Assembly: GCF_030272615.1 (NCBI RefSeq)
Contig: NC_081409.1
Coordinates: 914,798,340 to 914,862,339 of the forward strand
DNA length: 64,000 nucleotides
From: Cryptomeria japonica
Lineage: Eukaryota > Streptophyta > Pinopsida > Cupressales > Cupressaceae
Reading direction: 5' to 3'
How positions within the stretch are numbered: position 1 is the first letter of the stretch; every line of letters begins with the position of its first letter. The notes below the pieces were generated by a model. The model was not told the DNA's origin and searched no databases. It saw only the letters and a list, made by a program, of their open reading frames with translations. The position numbers and the translations under genes were made by a program. Positions 34,001 through 45,648 of this stretch are shown here, piece after piece.

Positions 34001-34861
34001 TCAAGATTTCGTATTTCAACAATATTTCCTCAAAAGCACATGCACAAAAGGCTATGAGGAAATGGAGATTTGAAAGATTTAAATTATGAAAGATAGAGAA
34101 AGCAAAAGTGTGAGATAACAAGAATACAAGAGTGCAGAAGTGAACTTAAATTCTAGATGATTGAAAGAGAGGGGGCTTGGGTTTAAATAGTTGTCCTTAC
34201 AAAGAAATCATGCATCAAGATGAAATTGGGATAATAAGATATTAGTGGTATAGGAAGAATCAATAGTAAGGAGAGAGGAAAGGTGGTAGTGGGAAATGGT
34301 AAGTGGTAAGGAAGTGCTTATTAAAGTTGTTTTATTTTAAATAAATGGAATGGATAAATGATAATAATGAAATATATATATTTATTTAATGGATTTAATG
34401 AATTAATGTTATGGATATTAATAATAATGGAGAATGAATATATTATAATATAGTGAAAATTATGAATAATGAATAATGGAAATAGGGGAATAATGATATA
34501 TTATTATGGATAATAAAAATTTTATATGATAAAGATCCACTTGATGATCAAAAACTTGAAGATTGAATGGGAGAATAATTTAATGGAAAATATTATGTGT
34601 CTACAATAGTGACTATGATGAATAAAATACATTCTTAATTGTTGTTCCATTGAATTGTTGTGAGTTTCTTTGTTTAGGTGTGTGGTTGAATAATATTTTA
34701 TGGGACCTCTCAACTATAATTGCTTTGACAAACCAACGAGCAACAATCAATTTTCATGATTGTTCGCTTCAAAGCAAAAAAAATAAAATTTCAAAAGGTG
34801 GAATAAGATTGCATATATAAATATATCTCATTGACATAACCACACCCACAATTTAGTTTAA
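34001..34861. other. AT-rich non-coding stretch
   Basis: No gene. Degenerate AATAATGGA-type sequence around 34,330-34,520 is simple and AT-rich. Confidence 0.6.
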
Positions 34862-35110
34862 GAGGAAAAAAGTCTTAAGGTAGGAATGGCGGAAAAATTA
34901 AATATTTCTATGCTCTATTTAGGAGATGACTCCCAAATTATTGTTAATGCATTGATCAAAGGGGAGACAAAGGTGCGGAGACAATACAAATATTTAAATT
35001 ATAAGAAATAGTCTAGCTTCATTCACTAAATTTAAAATTTCCCACGTAGTGTGTGAGGGGAATACGGTTATTGACATGATTTAAAAGGTGGTGGTGGCTT
35101 TTAACGAAGA
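34862..35110 (+). pseudogene. LINE-type RNase H fragment
   Basis: Translation on the plus strand gives EEKSLKVGMAEKLNI, then GDDSQIIVNALIKGETK and, after a stop, ISHVVCEGNTVIDMI. This is the pattern of the plant LINE-associated RNase H (RVT_3 type): an amphipathic helix, the (E/G)-D-S-Q motif, and the closing H-V-x-R-E-x-N-x-x-A-D strand, here damaged. At least one stop and no flanking RT, so it is a scrap. Confidence 0.6.
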
Positions 35111-36380
35111 GGGAGAGAAAGATGTTTGGGAATATTACCGTTAGGTAGATTTAGATCTTTGATATCCCTCGTATGCCACCACCCTCAAGGTCATCATTTC
35201 AAGTGATGGCATTAATGGTGAAAATAAAGAAGGGAACGATTTCTCAAAAAGATGGCTTGTTATTTATGCAACCAAATGCCACGACCAAACGACACAAGGG
35301 TTGGTGGTGTCGAGTGAGGTGAGTCTGCAACATGGAGGCCAACATCACTCTCATCATAATGAAACAACAACTTGCCTTCCTGGCCAGGTCATGGAGAAAA
35401 GACTAAAGGGTTTATTTAAGTATGGTGACTCAATTTTTTTATAGATCATGGAAGCCTTGTTGGGGGAGGAATTCATGCAGGTGGAGCATTGGTATTGAAC
35501 AAATATAGAAATTGTTTTGATGGTGATGGTGTGAGGATTGGAATTCAAGAAAAAGGAGGAGGTGTCATGGGTATTGCAGAGATGTGTGGATGAGAATGGT
35601 TGTATGGCATGGAATCGCTTTTGGTGAGGGCTTAGTCTGGTGCAGGTTTCTTGGTTGATGAAGATGTACCAAATTTGGAGGATGCATCGTGACCATTGCT
35701 ACCATTTATTCATTAGAGCCTCAATTCCAACAAAGATGAGTCTCATGTGGTAGTAATGATTGGAGGGGATGAATTGAAGGCATTTCTACAATGGAAGTAA
35801 ATGGAGTGTGGTGGTAGGGAGGAAACAAAAAATGACAAGAGCAAGGCAAGTGTGGAGATAAATCTCAACAACTACTAGATTAATGGTCCGATTGTATTTG
35901 GTTTGAAGAAAAAATGATGTACATTTTGAAATAGTTGATAAATTTGTGCAATTTTGTATGTTTTGTATATTTTGTATGGATGGGTACATTTATTGTATGT
36001 AGAAGGCGGGTGGGCTAATTTCAAGTCTTTGGTTTGGGTGTAAACTTTGATGGATTGTACCTTTTGAATGGTATGAGAGATTAAGGGCACTAATTTTGGG
36101 TTGTTTTGCACTGTATTTTGGGGTGTGGTAGGGTAGATGGAATTTTGGTGTGGATGGTAGGGTGGGATTGTTTTACTAAAATTCTTAGACTTGATCGATG
36201 TAATACATTTTGACATTAATATATAAAAAAACATTATTATGAGCTAAAAAAAATGATTTAATTAAATAAGTTTGAAAAAGCTATGTGTTTTTTTTATGAA
36301 TACATGTGCCAATATTTGTGTTAGATTAAAAATATAATATAAATATCCATAGAAAAAGATAGGGGGACATGAACTCACCC
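35111..36380. other. Non-coding stretch downstream of the LINE fragment
   Basis: No supportable gene. It may be the 3' untranslated part of the LINE that left the RNase H fragment; a run of A at 36,224-36,251 could be remains of a poly(A) end. Confidence 0.4.
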
Positions 36381-36387
36381 CTCCAAG

Positions 36388-39300
36388 TCACATGGGAAAA
36401 GTGTGGAAATCAGAACTAGTGTCACTTGGGAAGAGCCCAAAAAGAAGAGGCAAAGCTTGGAAAGCAAAGAAACAACTTAACAAAATCATAGGCATAAGGG
36501 CAAGGCTTAAGCAAAATAAAACCAACACCAATTTATGTAGCAAGAGGGATCCAACGGGTTGCAAAGGAGGATCTTTGTCCTCTAGTTTTCCACATACATC
36601 AATAGGGTTTGGGGTAACATCAGGTAGGGACCACCCCTCAAACATTAGTCTCCCCCTCTTCTTTATCTTTAGTCTACTTAGGAGAAATGACCAAATCTAA
36701 ATGAGGGAAGCTCTTTATTGGAATCAATCCACCCACCACAACTGTTAGTCGAAGGATACCATTGCCACCATAGGTAGACAACCTTGCACCACCTAAAGGC
36801 CACTTAAAGGCAATAGCCTCGTGCAAAGTAGAAGTAGAGTGCCACTGAGTCAAACCACCCTTGTCACTAGAGTGGCAACAAGGGGCCCAGGACCTTGGCA
36901 AGTGACAATATCAAGCAAAGAAACTCCTTTGCTAATGGCCTCGAGAAGGAGACTAATTGTGAGAGATGGAACTATCAACAAGCACTCTAGCCATGGTGCA
37001 TGAGGCATTACCCCAATGCTCAAGTAGCTCCTAAAGGTAGGATACATCCATAGCCACTTTATTCACTTGACCATGAATTTGCATCATGACATTATTACAA
37101 GTGGTTGCTTTAGTATAAAGAAAAATAGAAGTATCAATCGAGTTGCGATGAAAAAGAGTTTTACATTTGTATCTTTCCATAGAGAAAATAGGATCTCCAC
37201 CTTGAAAGCATGCCAAATCTAGGTATATTATAAAGGGATGTGAGGCTAGTCCCCCAAGAGAACCATATGCCAAGAAAAAGATTCTGGGTGAAAGGGGTGA
37301 AAAAAATCATTACTCCATAATTACTGGGCATGATGGCAAAACCAAAAGAGATGTTAAAAATTGACTCAGGTTGGCCACAAAAAGGGTACCATGGGTCCAT
37401 GACTCTATGTGTCTGAGATGGGAACTATCAGGCAAGCCTTCGAAAATAATACACCAAGCAAAATGAGCAAGCTTGGGTTCTATAATTACCAACCAGACAG
37501 TGTTAAAACACCTTTACCAAATAGGCAATGGTGACTGAAAATGCCACAACGAAATTTCCAAGCCACGTGGTGAAACCCCTTGCGATCCTTTACAGAGGCC
37601 CAAAGGAAATCATGAAGAAGATTCTCAAGTTTCAGATACAAGGAATTGGAAGGAGCGCAACAAGAAGAATAATACACATGGGTGGCTGCTAAGATTTTAG
37701 AACAAACCTAAAATTTACTAGCTAAGGACAAAGGCTTAGTAATCGAAAGGAGGGCTTCTTCTCGATTTTGGAAAGAAAACATTCCAAATATAAATTTGAG
37801 ATGATTGAAAGGAAAAAGGAATGCCCAAGAAGTGAAAAAATTTCCCCATGTCCAACCACTTCCACCCATGACTAGAAAGCCAAGATAGCATGGGAAGGAA
37901 GGACTAAAGATAACACTGCATTTTATACCATTGAATGACCAAACAAAAAGTATCGAGGCATTGAAGAGCCTCTTTGATATTTTTCTTCTCCTCAATAAGA
38001 GGAAGAAAAGAATCATCCACAAAATGACCATTAACCAACTAAGTAAAAGACTTAGGCAGAGCAATTCCTCGAACTCTCCTAGTGGAGATAGAGTTTGCCA
38101 ATAGATAGCCAAACCTTTCAATAGTAAGAACATAAAGAGAGGGAACAAGAGGACAAACCCGGTGGATAGTAGTGGAGACAAAACATGGAAGAATGACAAC
38201 CATTGATGGTGATGCAAGCAAAAGCATCTCCAAAAAATATTTGTACGAATTGAATGAAACAAGGGCCAAAACCAAGGGCTCTCAACATAGCTAGAATAAA
38301 AGGCCACTTGATACGATAATAGGCTTTATAAAAATCAATTTTAAGGAAAAGGGAAACTTTCTTAGAGTGTCAATCCCATTCCATAGCTTCCCAGACAACA
38401 ATAATGTTGCCCAGAATAAATATGGATTTGATAAAACTTGTTTTCTTGGGGTGAACAATTTGAAGAAGTAGATGTCATGTTTTCAAAGCTAGGGTCTTGA
38501 CTATGATCTCATAAGAGACATTGAGGAGGGTAATAGGCCACCACTTACAAATATCTTCTGGGTCAACAAATTTAGGTATGGATTTGATATTGCCTTTAGT
38601 GATAAGCTTGCCTAATGACTAGTTATGAAAATCCTCTAGATAAGCCATGTGTAAGTCAAAACCAACACAGGGCCAAAGGACTTTGTAATAGATACACGAG
38701 AAACCATCACAACTAGGAGCCTTGTCATTTGCCATGGAACTAATAACCTCCTTTAAATCCTCTAGGGTGAGCAATTTCTCATAGAAGTTGAACTGGGCCT
38801 TAAAGAGTTGGCATGGCACAACTTTGAGATAATCCTGGAGAATCCTATTGCACTTAGGAGAAACTTCATACGCAATGAAAACTTTCTCATAATGACAGAC
38901 AAAAGTTGGAGAATGTTTGGTGACTTGAAGAGCAACAACTACCCTTCTTTGATTTTTTTTTAATGCTTGGAAAAGAATGATGAGTTCAAATAGCCAAAAA
39001 AACTCTTTAGAAGTTTATGTTGATGTGGTGATTGATCATGCAAGTATTGTGCACTTGCTATGTATCCTCGCAAAGTTTTTTTTTGCCATTTTTTGTTGAA
39101 AAATCGACACTGAAAAAACCCTAAAAATAGCCAACTTTGTATGTTGCCCTAAAAATTGCATGTTTTAAGCGGTTGGAATGTAAAAGGCATTGTAATGGTG
39201 TTGTACTGATTTACTGGCTAATAAGAAAAGGTTGGACGACTGTGTTCTATGGATGTAGCCCATCTTGGGTGAAGCACGTTAAATCTCTATGTTATTTGTG

Positions 39301-40493
39301 TTATGTATTTTTCTTCATCTTTTGTGTTTGTATCTACGTATAATTGTTAATTTATATTTGCTCCAGATTTGCCTAAACCCTAACAGTTCGGTTGCCAACT
39401 TTAAACTACTGAACTTTGGCTTTTATTTGAGCCCCTCTGGTGGCATGAGCATTAACAATTTGCTTTTGTTGCCTCAACTGAGCCACCTGAACTTGTAGGG
39501 TTGGCAAGAAGGGATCAACAAAGAGAGCTTATGTGCCAAGCCAAAGATCTAAGGTGGTATCCTCGTATGATTGTCAATGGAAATTAGCAAGTCATTGCCC
39601 ATCAATGCAAAGAAAGTATGTTGTGCATTGAATAGCACAGTTCCACCATGCAATCAACCCAGACTACTGAGTGGAACAACATTCAAGATTCCAAACCTAT
39701 TAAATGTGAGCCAATGTGGGCTTGTGACTCAACAAAGAGGTATTCAAGAAAAATTGCATTTTGGAGGTTCACACACCATTCAATGTCAAACTTAATGGTG
39801 TAGTGGTTTGATGAAGTGACTTCGGGGAGAGGTATAACGAGCAAAGCTTGACAAGATGCAAATGAAAAGAAGGACTAAGATGTAATCATGACATGATCAA
39901 GCCGTTTTGAGGACTTTGCCATTTCTCGCTCGAAAATTGCTCCACATATGCCATACAATTTGAGGATGACGACAATAAGAATTGGGATCATAAAACCACA
40001 CCTCTCATTCACTAGTTGTCCAACAAAAAGGTACCAAGCCTTCCTTATCAAATGCCATCTCAACCATATTGAAATTCCTATATAGAACCCAAGTAGCAGG
40101 GGGCATTAAATCCACGATCCATTGCCAAAAGGCAAATCTTTGAACAACATCATTAAGAGCATAAATATTAATGATCCCCAAAAAATGATTTTTGGTTGAC
40201 ATGAGGATCCACACCAAATGGTGGGTAGGATTAGACCCATGGTCAACAATATAGGAATGCCATTGTAGTGCAAGAAGAGTAACAACCCATCCATGACCAA
40301 CCTCATGTTTGGAAGCAAAAGCCGGACCAACTAGCCAAATAAACCGACATGCAGCCAAAACCATGAAAGAAGCAATTTTAATTTCCTAAAGACATAATAC
40401 ATCAATACTAGGATAATTTTGCAAAGTATCCAGCATGGAATACTTCCCGGTGAGATCGATGAGACCTCTTATGTTCCACGAGAGAAAATTCAT
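36388..40493 (-). pseudogene. LINE ORF2: endonuclease, RT, zf-RVT (broken)
   Basis: The start at 40,493 reads MNFLSWNIRGL, the usual opening of plant LINE endonucleases. INIYALND near 40,150 and WVLYRNFNMVE near 40,070 (Gly-Asp-Phe-Asn expected) follow. The RT region includes SSMANDKAPSCDGFSC near 38,720 and further pieces to 37,700. The zf-RVT part near 37,300-37,490 reads KLAHFAWCI and HLRHIESWTHGT in alternating frames. The protein would nick target DNA and copy the LINE RNA in place. Stops and shifts occur throughout. Confidence 0.75.
39018..39385 (+). repeat. Probable Copia-type solo LTR inside the LINE
   Basis: 368 bp from TGTTGATG to CCCTAACA. Near 39,250-39,285 it contains 'ggatgtagcccatcttgggtg' followed by 'aagcacgttaaatctc', a pattern typical of the R-U5 part of plant Copia LTRs. 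It interrupts LINE homology. The flanking 5-mers GTTTA and GTTCG agree at only three of five bases. Confidence 0.5.
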
Positions 40494-40759
40494 GTAACAT
40501 ATTCTTGTATGCCATCAATGTCCTTGAGAGGAGGAGAATTGGTTATGCAAGAAGGTGGAAGCTAACTAAAACTCAAGCAGCCCACTCCTCCATTTCTTTG
40601 GAAAAATCTCGCCTTCCTTAGTAGACCTAAATGCTCTATAAGAATGATGTAATTGATTACCTTGAGCTAAAAGCACTAAGGTTGGCTGAGTTTGAACCAA
40701 AGGTTGATAAATTGAAGCCTTAATAGTATTAGCAACAATAATATCTTTCACCTTCTCCA

Positions 40760-41490
40760 AAGGGTTTGAAATCAGAGGTGGTAGATTAGAAACTGTAGGT
40801 TCTTGGGCTTAGCGGTTGCAGTTCCAGAAGAGATGGCCTTGCATTTATATGTTACCGTTGTCCATTTTTCTTCTGGTTTGGTCGCCTCCAAAGAAGCATG
40901 TGAAGACTCTATAGTCTTACTTGAGGTTTTATCTCTTGGAGCAGCTAGAGGGTAATCCTTGATCTCATGATTGACATATTAACAATGAAAACAAGTATTA
41001 GACAGATTCACATAGAGTGAACACTAGGTGTGCTGAAGGCCTCTTATCTGAAACACAATCATGTCCTTTAGGTTATGAGACAAATCTACTTCAACACATA
41101 TCCAATTTTGGGATCAAGCATGATATAACCTATTTGGTTTGACACAAATCACCTTTCTAAGAGAAGCAACAATGGAAGAAAGAAAATGCCAACAAGGCAA
41201 AGGAAGACCTAGGAATTCAACACAAACTGGGACTCGGAGTTTCTTATCATTAAAGACACAAAAGTCTCGAAACCAGAGTTGAAAAACAAGTAAGGACAAC
41301 TTAATATACAAGGGGCATTCCGAAAAATGAGTTGTACATGGTTAACCTCGGCAAAACGAAACAAAAGAAAGCCTTTGGTAAGGTTTTGGATGCCAACGCG
41401 GTGGATCCCATGAGGGATCCATGCCTTGGCAACCCATTTTTGAAGCATGCTTTCATGGGGGATCCTCCCAAGAAAATAACCAATAAGTGT
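40760..41490 (-). pseudogene. LINE ORF1 (DUF4283-type, broken)
   Basis: The minus-strand frame reads WVAKAWIPHGI, VQLIFRNAPCIL and QNLTKGFLLFRFAEV (41,209-41,448), then the shifted frame reads LRVPVCVEFLGLPLPCW (41,114-41,311), the layout of plant LINE ORF1 proteins with a DUF4283 domain. A damaged zinc knuckle (CFHC...NHEIKD) lies near 40,970-41,000. The protein would bind the LINE RNA. Confidence 0.7.
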
Positions 41491-41536
41491 AAATTGCTCT
41501 AATCATTGACATACATAATCAAATTTTGGAGTGGGT

Positions 41537-41661
41537 GAAACCACATTCGGGGGATTATCAGAAGGCATACCTCATGAAAGAAACCACATTCGGGGGATTA
41601 TCAGAAGGCATACCTCATGAAAGAAACCACATTCGAGGGATTATCAAAAGGCATACCTCAT
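41537..41661. repeat. Three-copy 43-bp tandem repeat
   Basis: Units starting at 41,537, 41,580 and 41,623 share AAACCACATTCGGGGGATTA and the following CAGAAGGCATACCTCATG. The third copy has two changes. It sits at the outer edge of the LINE. Confidence 0.9.
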
Positions 41662-42162
41662 GTTTTTTTTTGGAACAAATGTTCAAAGTCACTTGTTTGG
41701 TGGAGCCATTCATGCTAGATGCTAAAGGATCAACACCAGCATCCTAGCTTGAAGTTAGCCGTGGCCATTTAAAAACCTAAGAAATCCTCCAATAAATGAA
41801 GTTTGATACAAGACAAACACAAGAAATCCACAAACATAAGAAAAAAACAAAATCCTAATAGACCCAAAAATCATCCCAAAACTTAAAAAATCAATATGTT
41901 GTGATTTCAAACTTATTTAATAAATCATTTTGAAAAACATGAAATACATCAAGAACATTTTGCTGTTTCCATACCGAGTTCCTGTACAAATAGCCATTTA
42001 TGCACATAGAATTGGATAATTCCCAAATGTCCAATAAAATAATAATATTTATATTTATTTAATTAAATGGAATGTCTTCATAATTTTTTTTTTTGGATTA
42101 TTATCAGTATCAACAATCCCACGAGTACCCAAAAACAGCGCGACGTGCAAATTTTCAGGGCT

Positions 42163-42238
42163 CACGTGCTTTGCAATTCTTTTAATGAAACGAAAATTTT
42201 TATTGTATAATTTGTAATGGTATATTAATTGTATATAT
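42163..42238 (+). promoter_or_regulatory. Putative promoter: G-box and TATA box
   Basis: CACGTG at 42,163-42,168 (a plant G-box) and TATATAT at 42,232-42,238 lie 120 and about 50 bp upstream of the ATG at 42,286. The arrangement fits a host promoter, but either motif could occur by chance in AT-rich DNA. Confidence 0.4.
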
Positions 42239-42285
42239 CCGACGCGGGAGCTGATGTAGCAGGGTACAATCCGCAGAAAAAAGAT

Positions 42286-42379
42286 ATGGAGCCCCGAAAT
42301 ACTCGGGCTGTACTTTGCCTCTGCCTCTTTGCCCTCATGCTTTTCAGCTCAGCAAAGCTTGAGAGCCCAACATATCAAG
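42286..42379 (+). CDS. First exon of a secreted host protein, possibly SOUL family
   Basis: The exon encodes 31 residues: a basic start (MEPRNTR), a hydrophobic core (AVLCLCLFALMLFSS) with a likely signal-peptide cut after SSA, then KLESPTYQ. It ends at AAG|GTAAAG, a good 5' splice site in phase 1. Plant SOUL heme-binding proteins have a signal peptide followed by an ESPxYxVV stretch, and a first intron near this point would supply the Val; that identification rests on a few residues and is tentative. No second exon is recognisable in the next 8 kb. Long introns filled with transposons are common in conifers, so the gene may continue beyond, or the exon may be a stranded fragment. Confidence 0.45.
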
Positions 42380-44041
42380 GTAAAGCTTCTCCTGGTATAA
42401 AATCATTAGAACTGGATATATGTACTCTGCATTTTTTCAAGCGTGTATGGTAATTTTCTGAATTGCCTTTTAGCCCAACTTTATTCACAAATGCATTTAA
42501 ATATTGGTTTAGATGTTCCTGTGATTGTCATGTGAGATTTTGAAATTTATATTTTCTTTCTTGCTTGTTATATTGAGTAATTTCGAGACACTCTATGCTG
42601 TGCAAAATTTTTGGTTTATGAAACCCAATAGTATAAATTTGTTTGATACCTGGTAGTTAATCAAGCAAGACTACATAGAATTTGGGAATACTGTTTCTGG
42701 ATAAACTGCGTAGTAGTTTTTAACATTAACGCTACATAAAATTTAATTTTCATCCGCCTTGAAGATTATTATTTTTGTTTGTTAAATCCTGGGTGATGGT
42801 ACTGGGTATGTTTGGAAGGCATCTTTAATGTTTGTAGTTACATTCGAATGCATCCCATAATTGTCACACCACAACTCAATGGCACTTGAGATATACCCAT
42901 AATAAGCGGTAATGATATTTCTTTAGTCCATGTACATGATTTAGAATGCGTGGAACTGACTGCATAAGTATTTTTTTTCTGCTGAAAAGAAATATAATTA
43001 TTTGACGTGAAAATAATTACACATTCAGACACATTAGATTTCCTCAGTCCATAGTAATTACACAGTTATCTCCAGAAGCATACCAAATCATACTCATAAT
43101 TGTTGGACTGACAACAATGGGCTCAATAACTCTTTGCAGAGGACGGTGTAGCTTTATTCAAAATGATTGTAAATATATTTACACCATCGGTGCCCCAATC
43201 GTTTTAGGCATATAATTTGGAATAGATCACCCCCTTCGGTGCCTCAGTTATTTAAACCAATTTAGGCATCTCTTAACCGTCAGATTACAACCTGACCACA
43301 TGCTGGAGTTATAGACCTGTTTGGGCAAGAGATTCACAACCCCTTGGATTTCTCAGGCAGATTAGCTTTTCAAATAACTTCCAAGGGTTTTTGGGAAGCA
43401 TCACTTTTTGCAACTTCTGATTTAATTCTGAAATTGTTAAATAGAGATAGATGCCTACATTGAGAATCTTAAGTTTGCAGAGTCATTTCTTTGTTTTTAT
43501 TGTCATCAATTGAAGGGTGTCTTTGTCCGGGTTTGAAATTGGTCCAGGATAATGTATAGCGAGTCACGACTAAGTCTCGTTCATGTGACATGATCACTAG
43601 AGGAGTTCACTTCTAGAGGGTTTTGTCATGGGAGAGGACAAGTTGGAGCACTTTCTACAATTGAAAAAAGTGTTTAAATGACAAGCCTGATCATGGAGCA
43701 CTCTTTGAGTCTTTCAGCAAGTGTTTAGTATCAATACCAGAGGAAGATTGCAGTCCAAGGGTTTTTGATAAGGAATTCAAGTGGAAGAGAGTAGACCATG
43801 TGAAAGTGTGCCTAGCAAATTTTTGCCCAAGTTTGAGTGTCTCAGTCAGTCTAGAAGCACACCTATTAGTTTGAGGACAACTTAAAAGTGGCAATGACTG
43901 CCTGGTGCAAGCCCGGGAGTATTATACCAGTGTTTAAGTGGTCAAGACTCAAGGGGACTGCACCTATTGTTGGAAATCGTTGTCATCATGTCAAAGGCGT
44001 TCAAATACCAAGATTGGAGGATAGATTGTGCCAAAGTTATT
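42380..44041. other. Non-coding stretch, possible intron
   Basis: No exon, repeat pair or tandem array that I can support. If the exon at 42,286 is real this is the start of its first intron. Confidence 0.5.
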
Positions 44042-45648
44042 TGTAATGTCCCCCTTTTTGTAAAAACCCTAGTTCTTGCCCTAAATCACCATTTCTATGT
44101 AAAACTACAAATGGAACAAGATGCGTACCTGATTGGGATCCTGCAATAGGTTAGGAAACCATTGAAATGTCTATAAACCATAATATAAATCTTCTAAAAA
44201 GGATAATTAAACATAAATTCTGTATACCTAGGGTTAGGAACATTAAAACCATAGTTATGTCTAATTCCTTATTGGAACTCAACCATAGGAGAGTGGGAGT
44301 AAGGAGGAACGATAAGGTGTCCAAGAGATCCTCTACCCTAGGCCCAAGAGTGGAGCGAAAGCCAAAGCCCCCTTGGCCTCATGGGACCATTGGTCAACTA
44401 CCATGAGGCGGCCTACCTAGTGAGGTATCCTATCACTGTTATCTTTCATCACTTCCATCCTTATCCTTCTTCTCGTGATTGGAATTCCCCTTTAAGTCTA
44501 TTTCTCCCAAATCAACCATGTCTTGTGGGGTTAGGCAAAGAATGTAACCGAGTTCCTTGACTCCTCCATTTAAGGGCCCTCAAAGTCCTGGATGCCACTT
44601 TGGTCGTTCTAGAACGGCCTACTTACGAGCCCCTCGTCACCCCTTCATTACATCTAATACCCTTCCTTAGAAGAATGTATTTCTAAACATACTTAATTAT
44701 TCTTTTAAGTTGTGTATTACATATTTACATTGAGTAAAGCATACCATGAATAACTTACATACATAATTTCTAGTTAACATAGTTATAAGTTTCTAAGATA
44801 ACTGAGTCATTAACTGACATTGTTAATTCTAGTTGTTGTTATTCTTAACTCCTGTGGATCTAATGATTAATTTCAGAATACTCATGCTTAAAGCATAGCA
44901 TAGATCTTACAAGTAATTAGGACCTCTTTCCTTTCTCTTGATTGGAACTGTTGCTGTCCTAACCACTGCTGTTGCTGACTGAATTTAATCTCCTATTACC
45001 TTTGATGGATAATAATCGGCTTGCCCCTTTATTGTTTCTGATTTTCTCCCTTACCTGAATTAATTATCCATCTCTGTTCTTAATTATTGTCTTTGCTTAA
45101 TTACATTCATCACTGCCTTAGTTGATAATAAGACCACTCTTCAATAACAATTATATATGCCTTGATTGCTGTCTTTTTGAAGTCATGATTTACAATTAAT
45201 TGTTGATCCTTGGTCTTTTCTATCATCCCCATCCTCCTTTCTTATATCTTTCAATGTGAGGGAGAGGTCACACCTCTTCATCATGTATGCCCTTTGGCAA
45301 GAGACACACCCTTTCCACCATTAGCACCCTTTGAAAGAGTGCAACTCTTCATTATATCTGCCCTTTGAAAGGGGCACAACCTTTCAGAATGGGATCTGCA
45401 CATCTTATTTAAATCAGATCTGCACTTCTGCTTCCCAAATTATCCCCCTCTCAAATGAGGATCTCTTCTCCCTTTTATATCTCATGTTTGAGGGAGTCAC
45501 AACTTTTCATTTTATGTCTTTTGACCATTCATTAACTTAATTAAATTTCAATTATATTCTTTTATATTTTAATTTTATTTTTATTTTTATTCTTTTGAAT
45601 TTTAATTATATTAATAATAAAATTCTATTTCAAAGTGGGGACATTATA
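44042..45648. repeat. Probable solo LTR (TGTAATGTCCCC ends)
   Basis: The left end TGTAATGTCCCC and right end GGGGACATTATA are inverted repeats with one mismatch, enclosing 1.6 kb without a gene. The same left-end sequence opens the LTR at 60,738. The right-hand flank does not repeat the left flank, so the target duplication is lost or the right end is misplaced. Confidence 0.5.

Larger units (their letters stand above)
36388..41490 (-). mobile_element. Decayed L1-type LINE retrotransposon
   Basis: On the minus strand the order is ORF1 with an RNA-binding-type domain, then ORF2 with endonuclease, reverse transcriptase and a zf-RVT domain, ending near 36,388. All parts contain stops and frameshifts. 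It is interrupted by a Copia-type solo LTR at 39,018-39,385. No target duplication was identified, so both ends are approximate. Confidence 0.8.
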
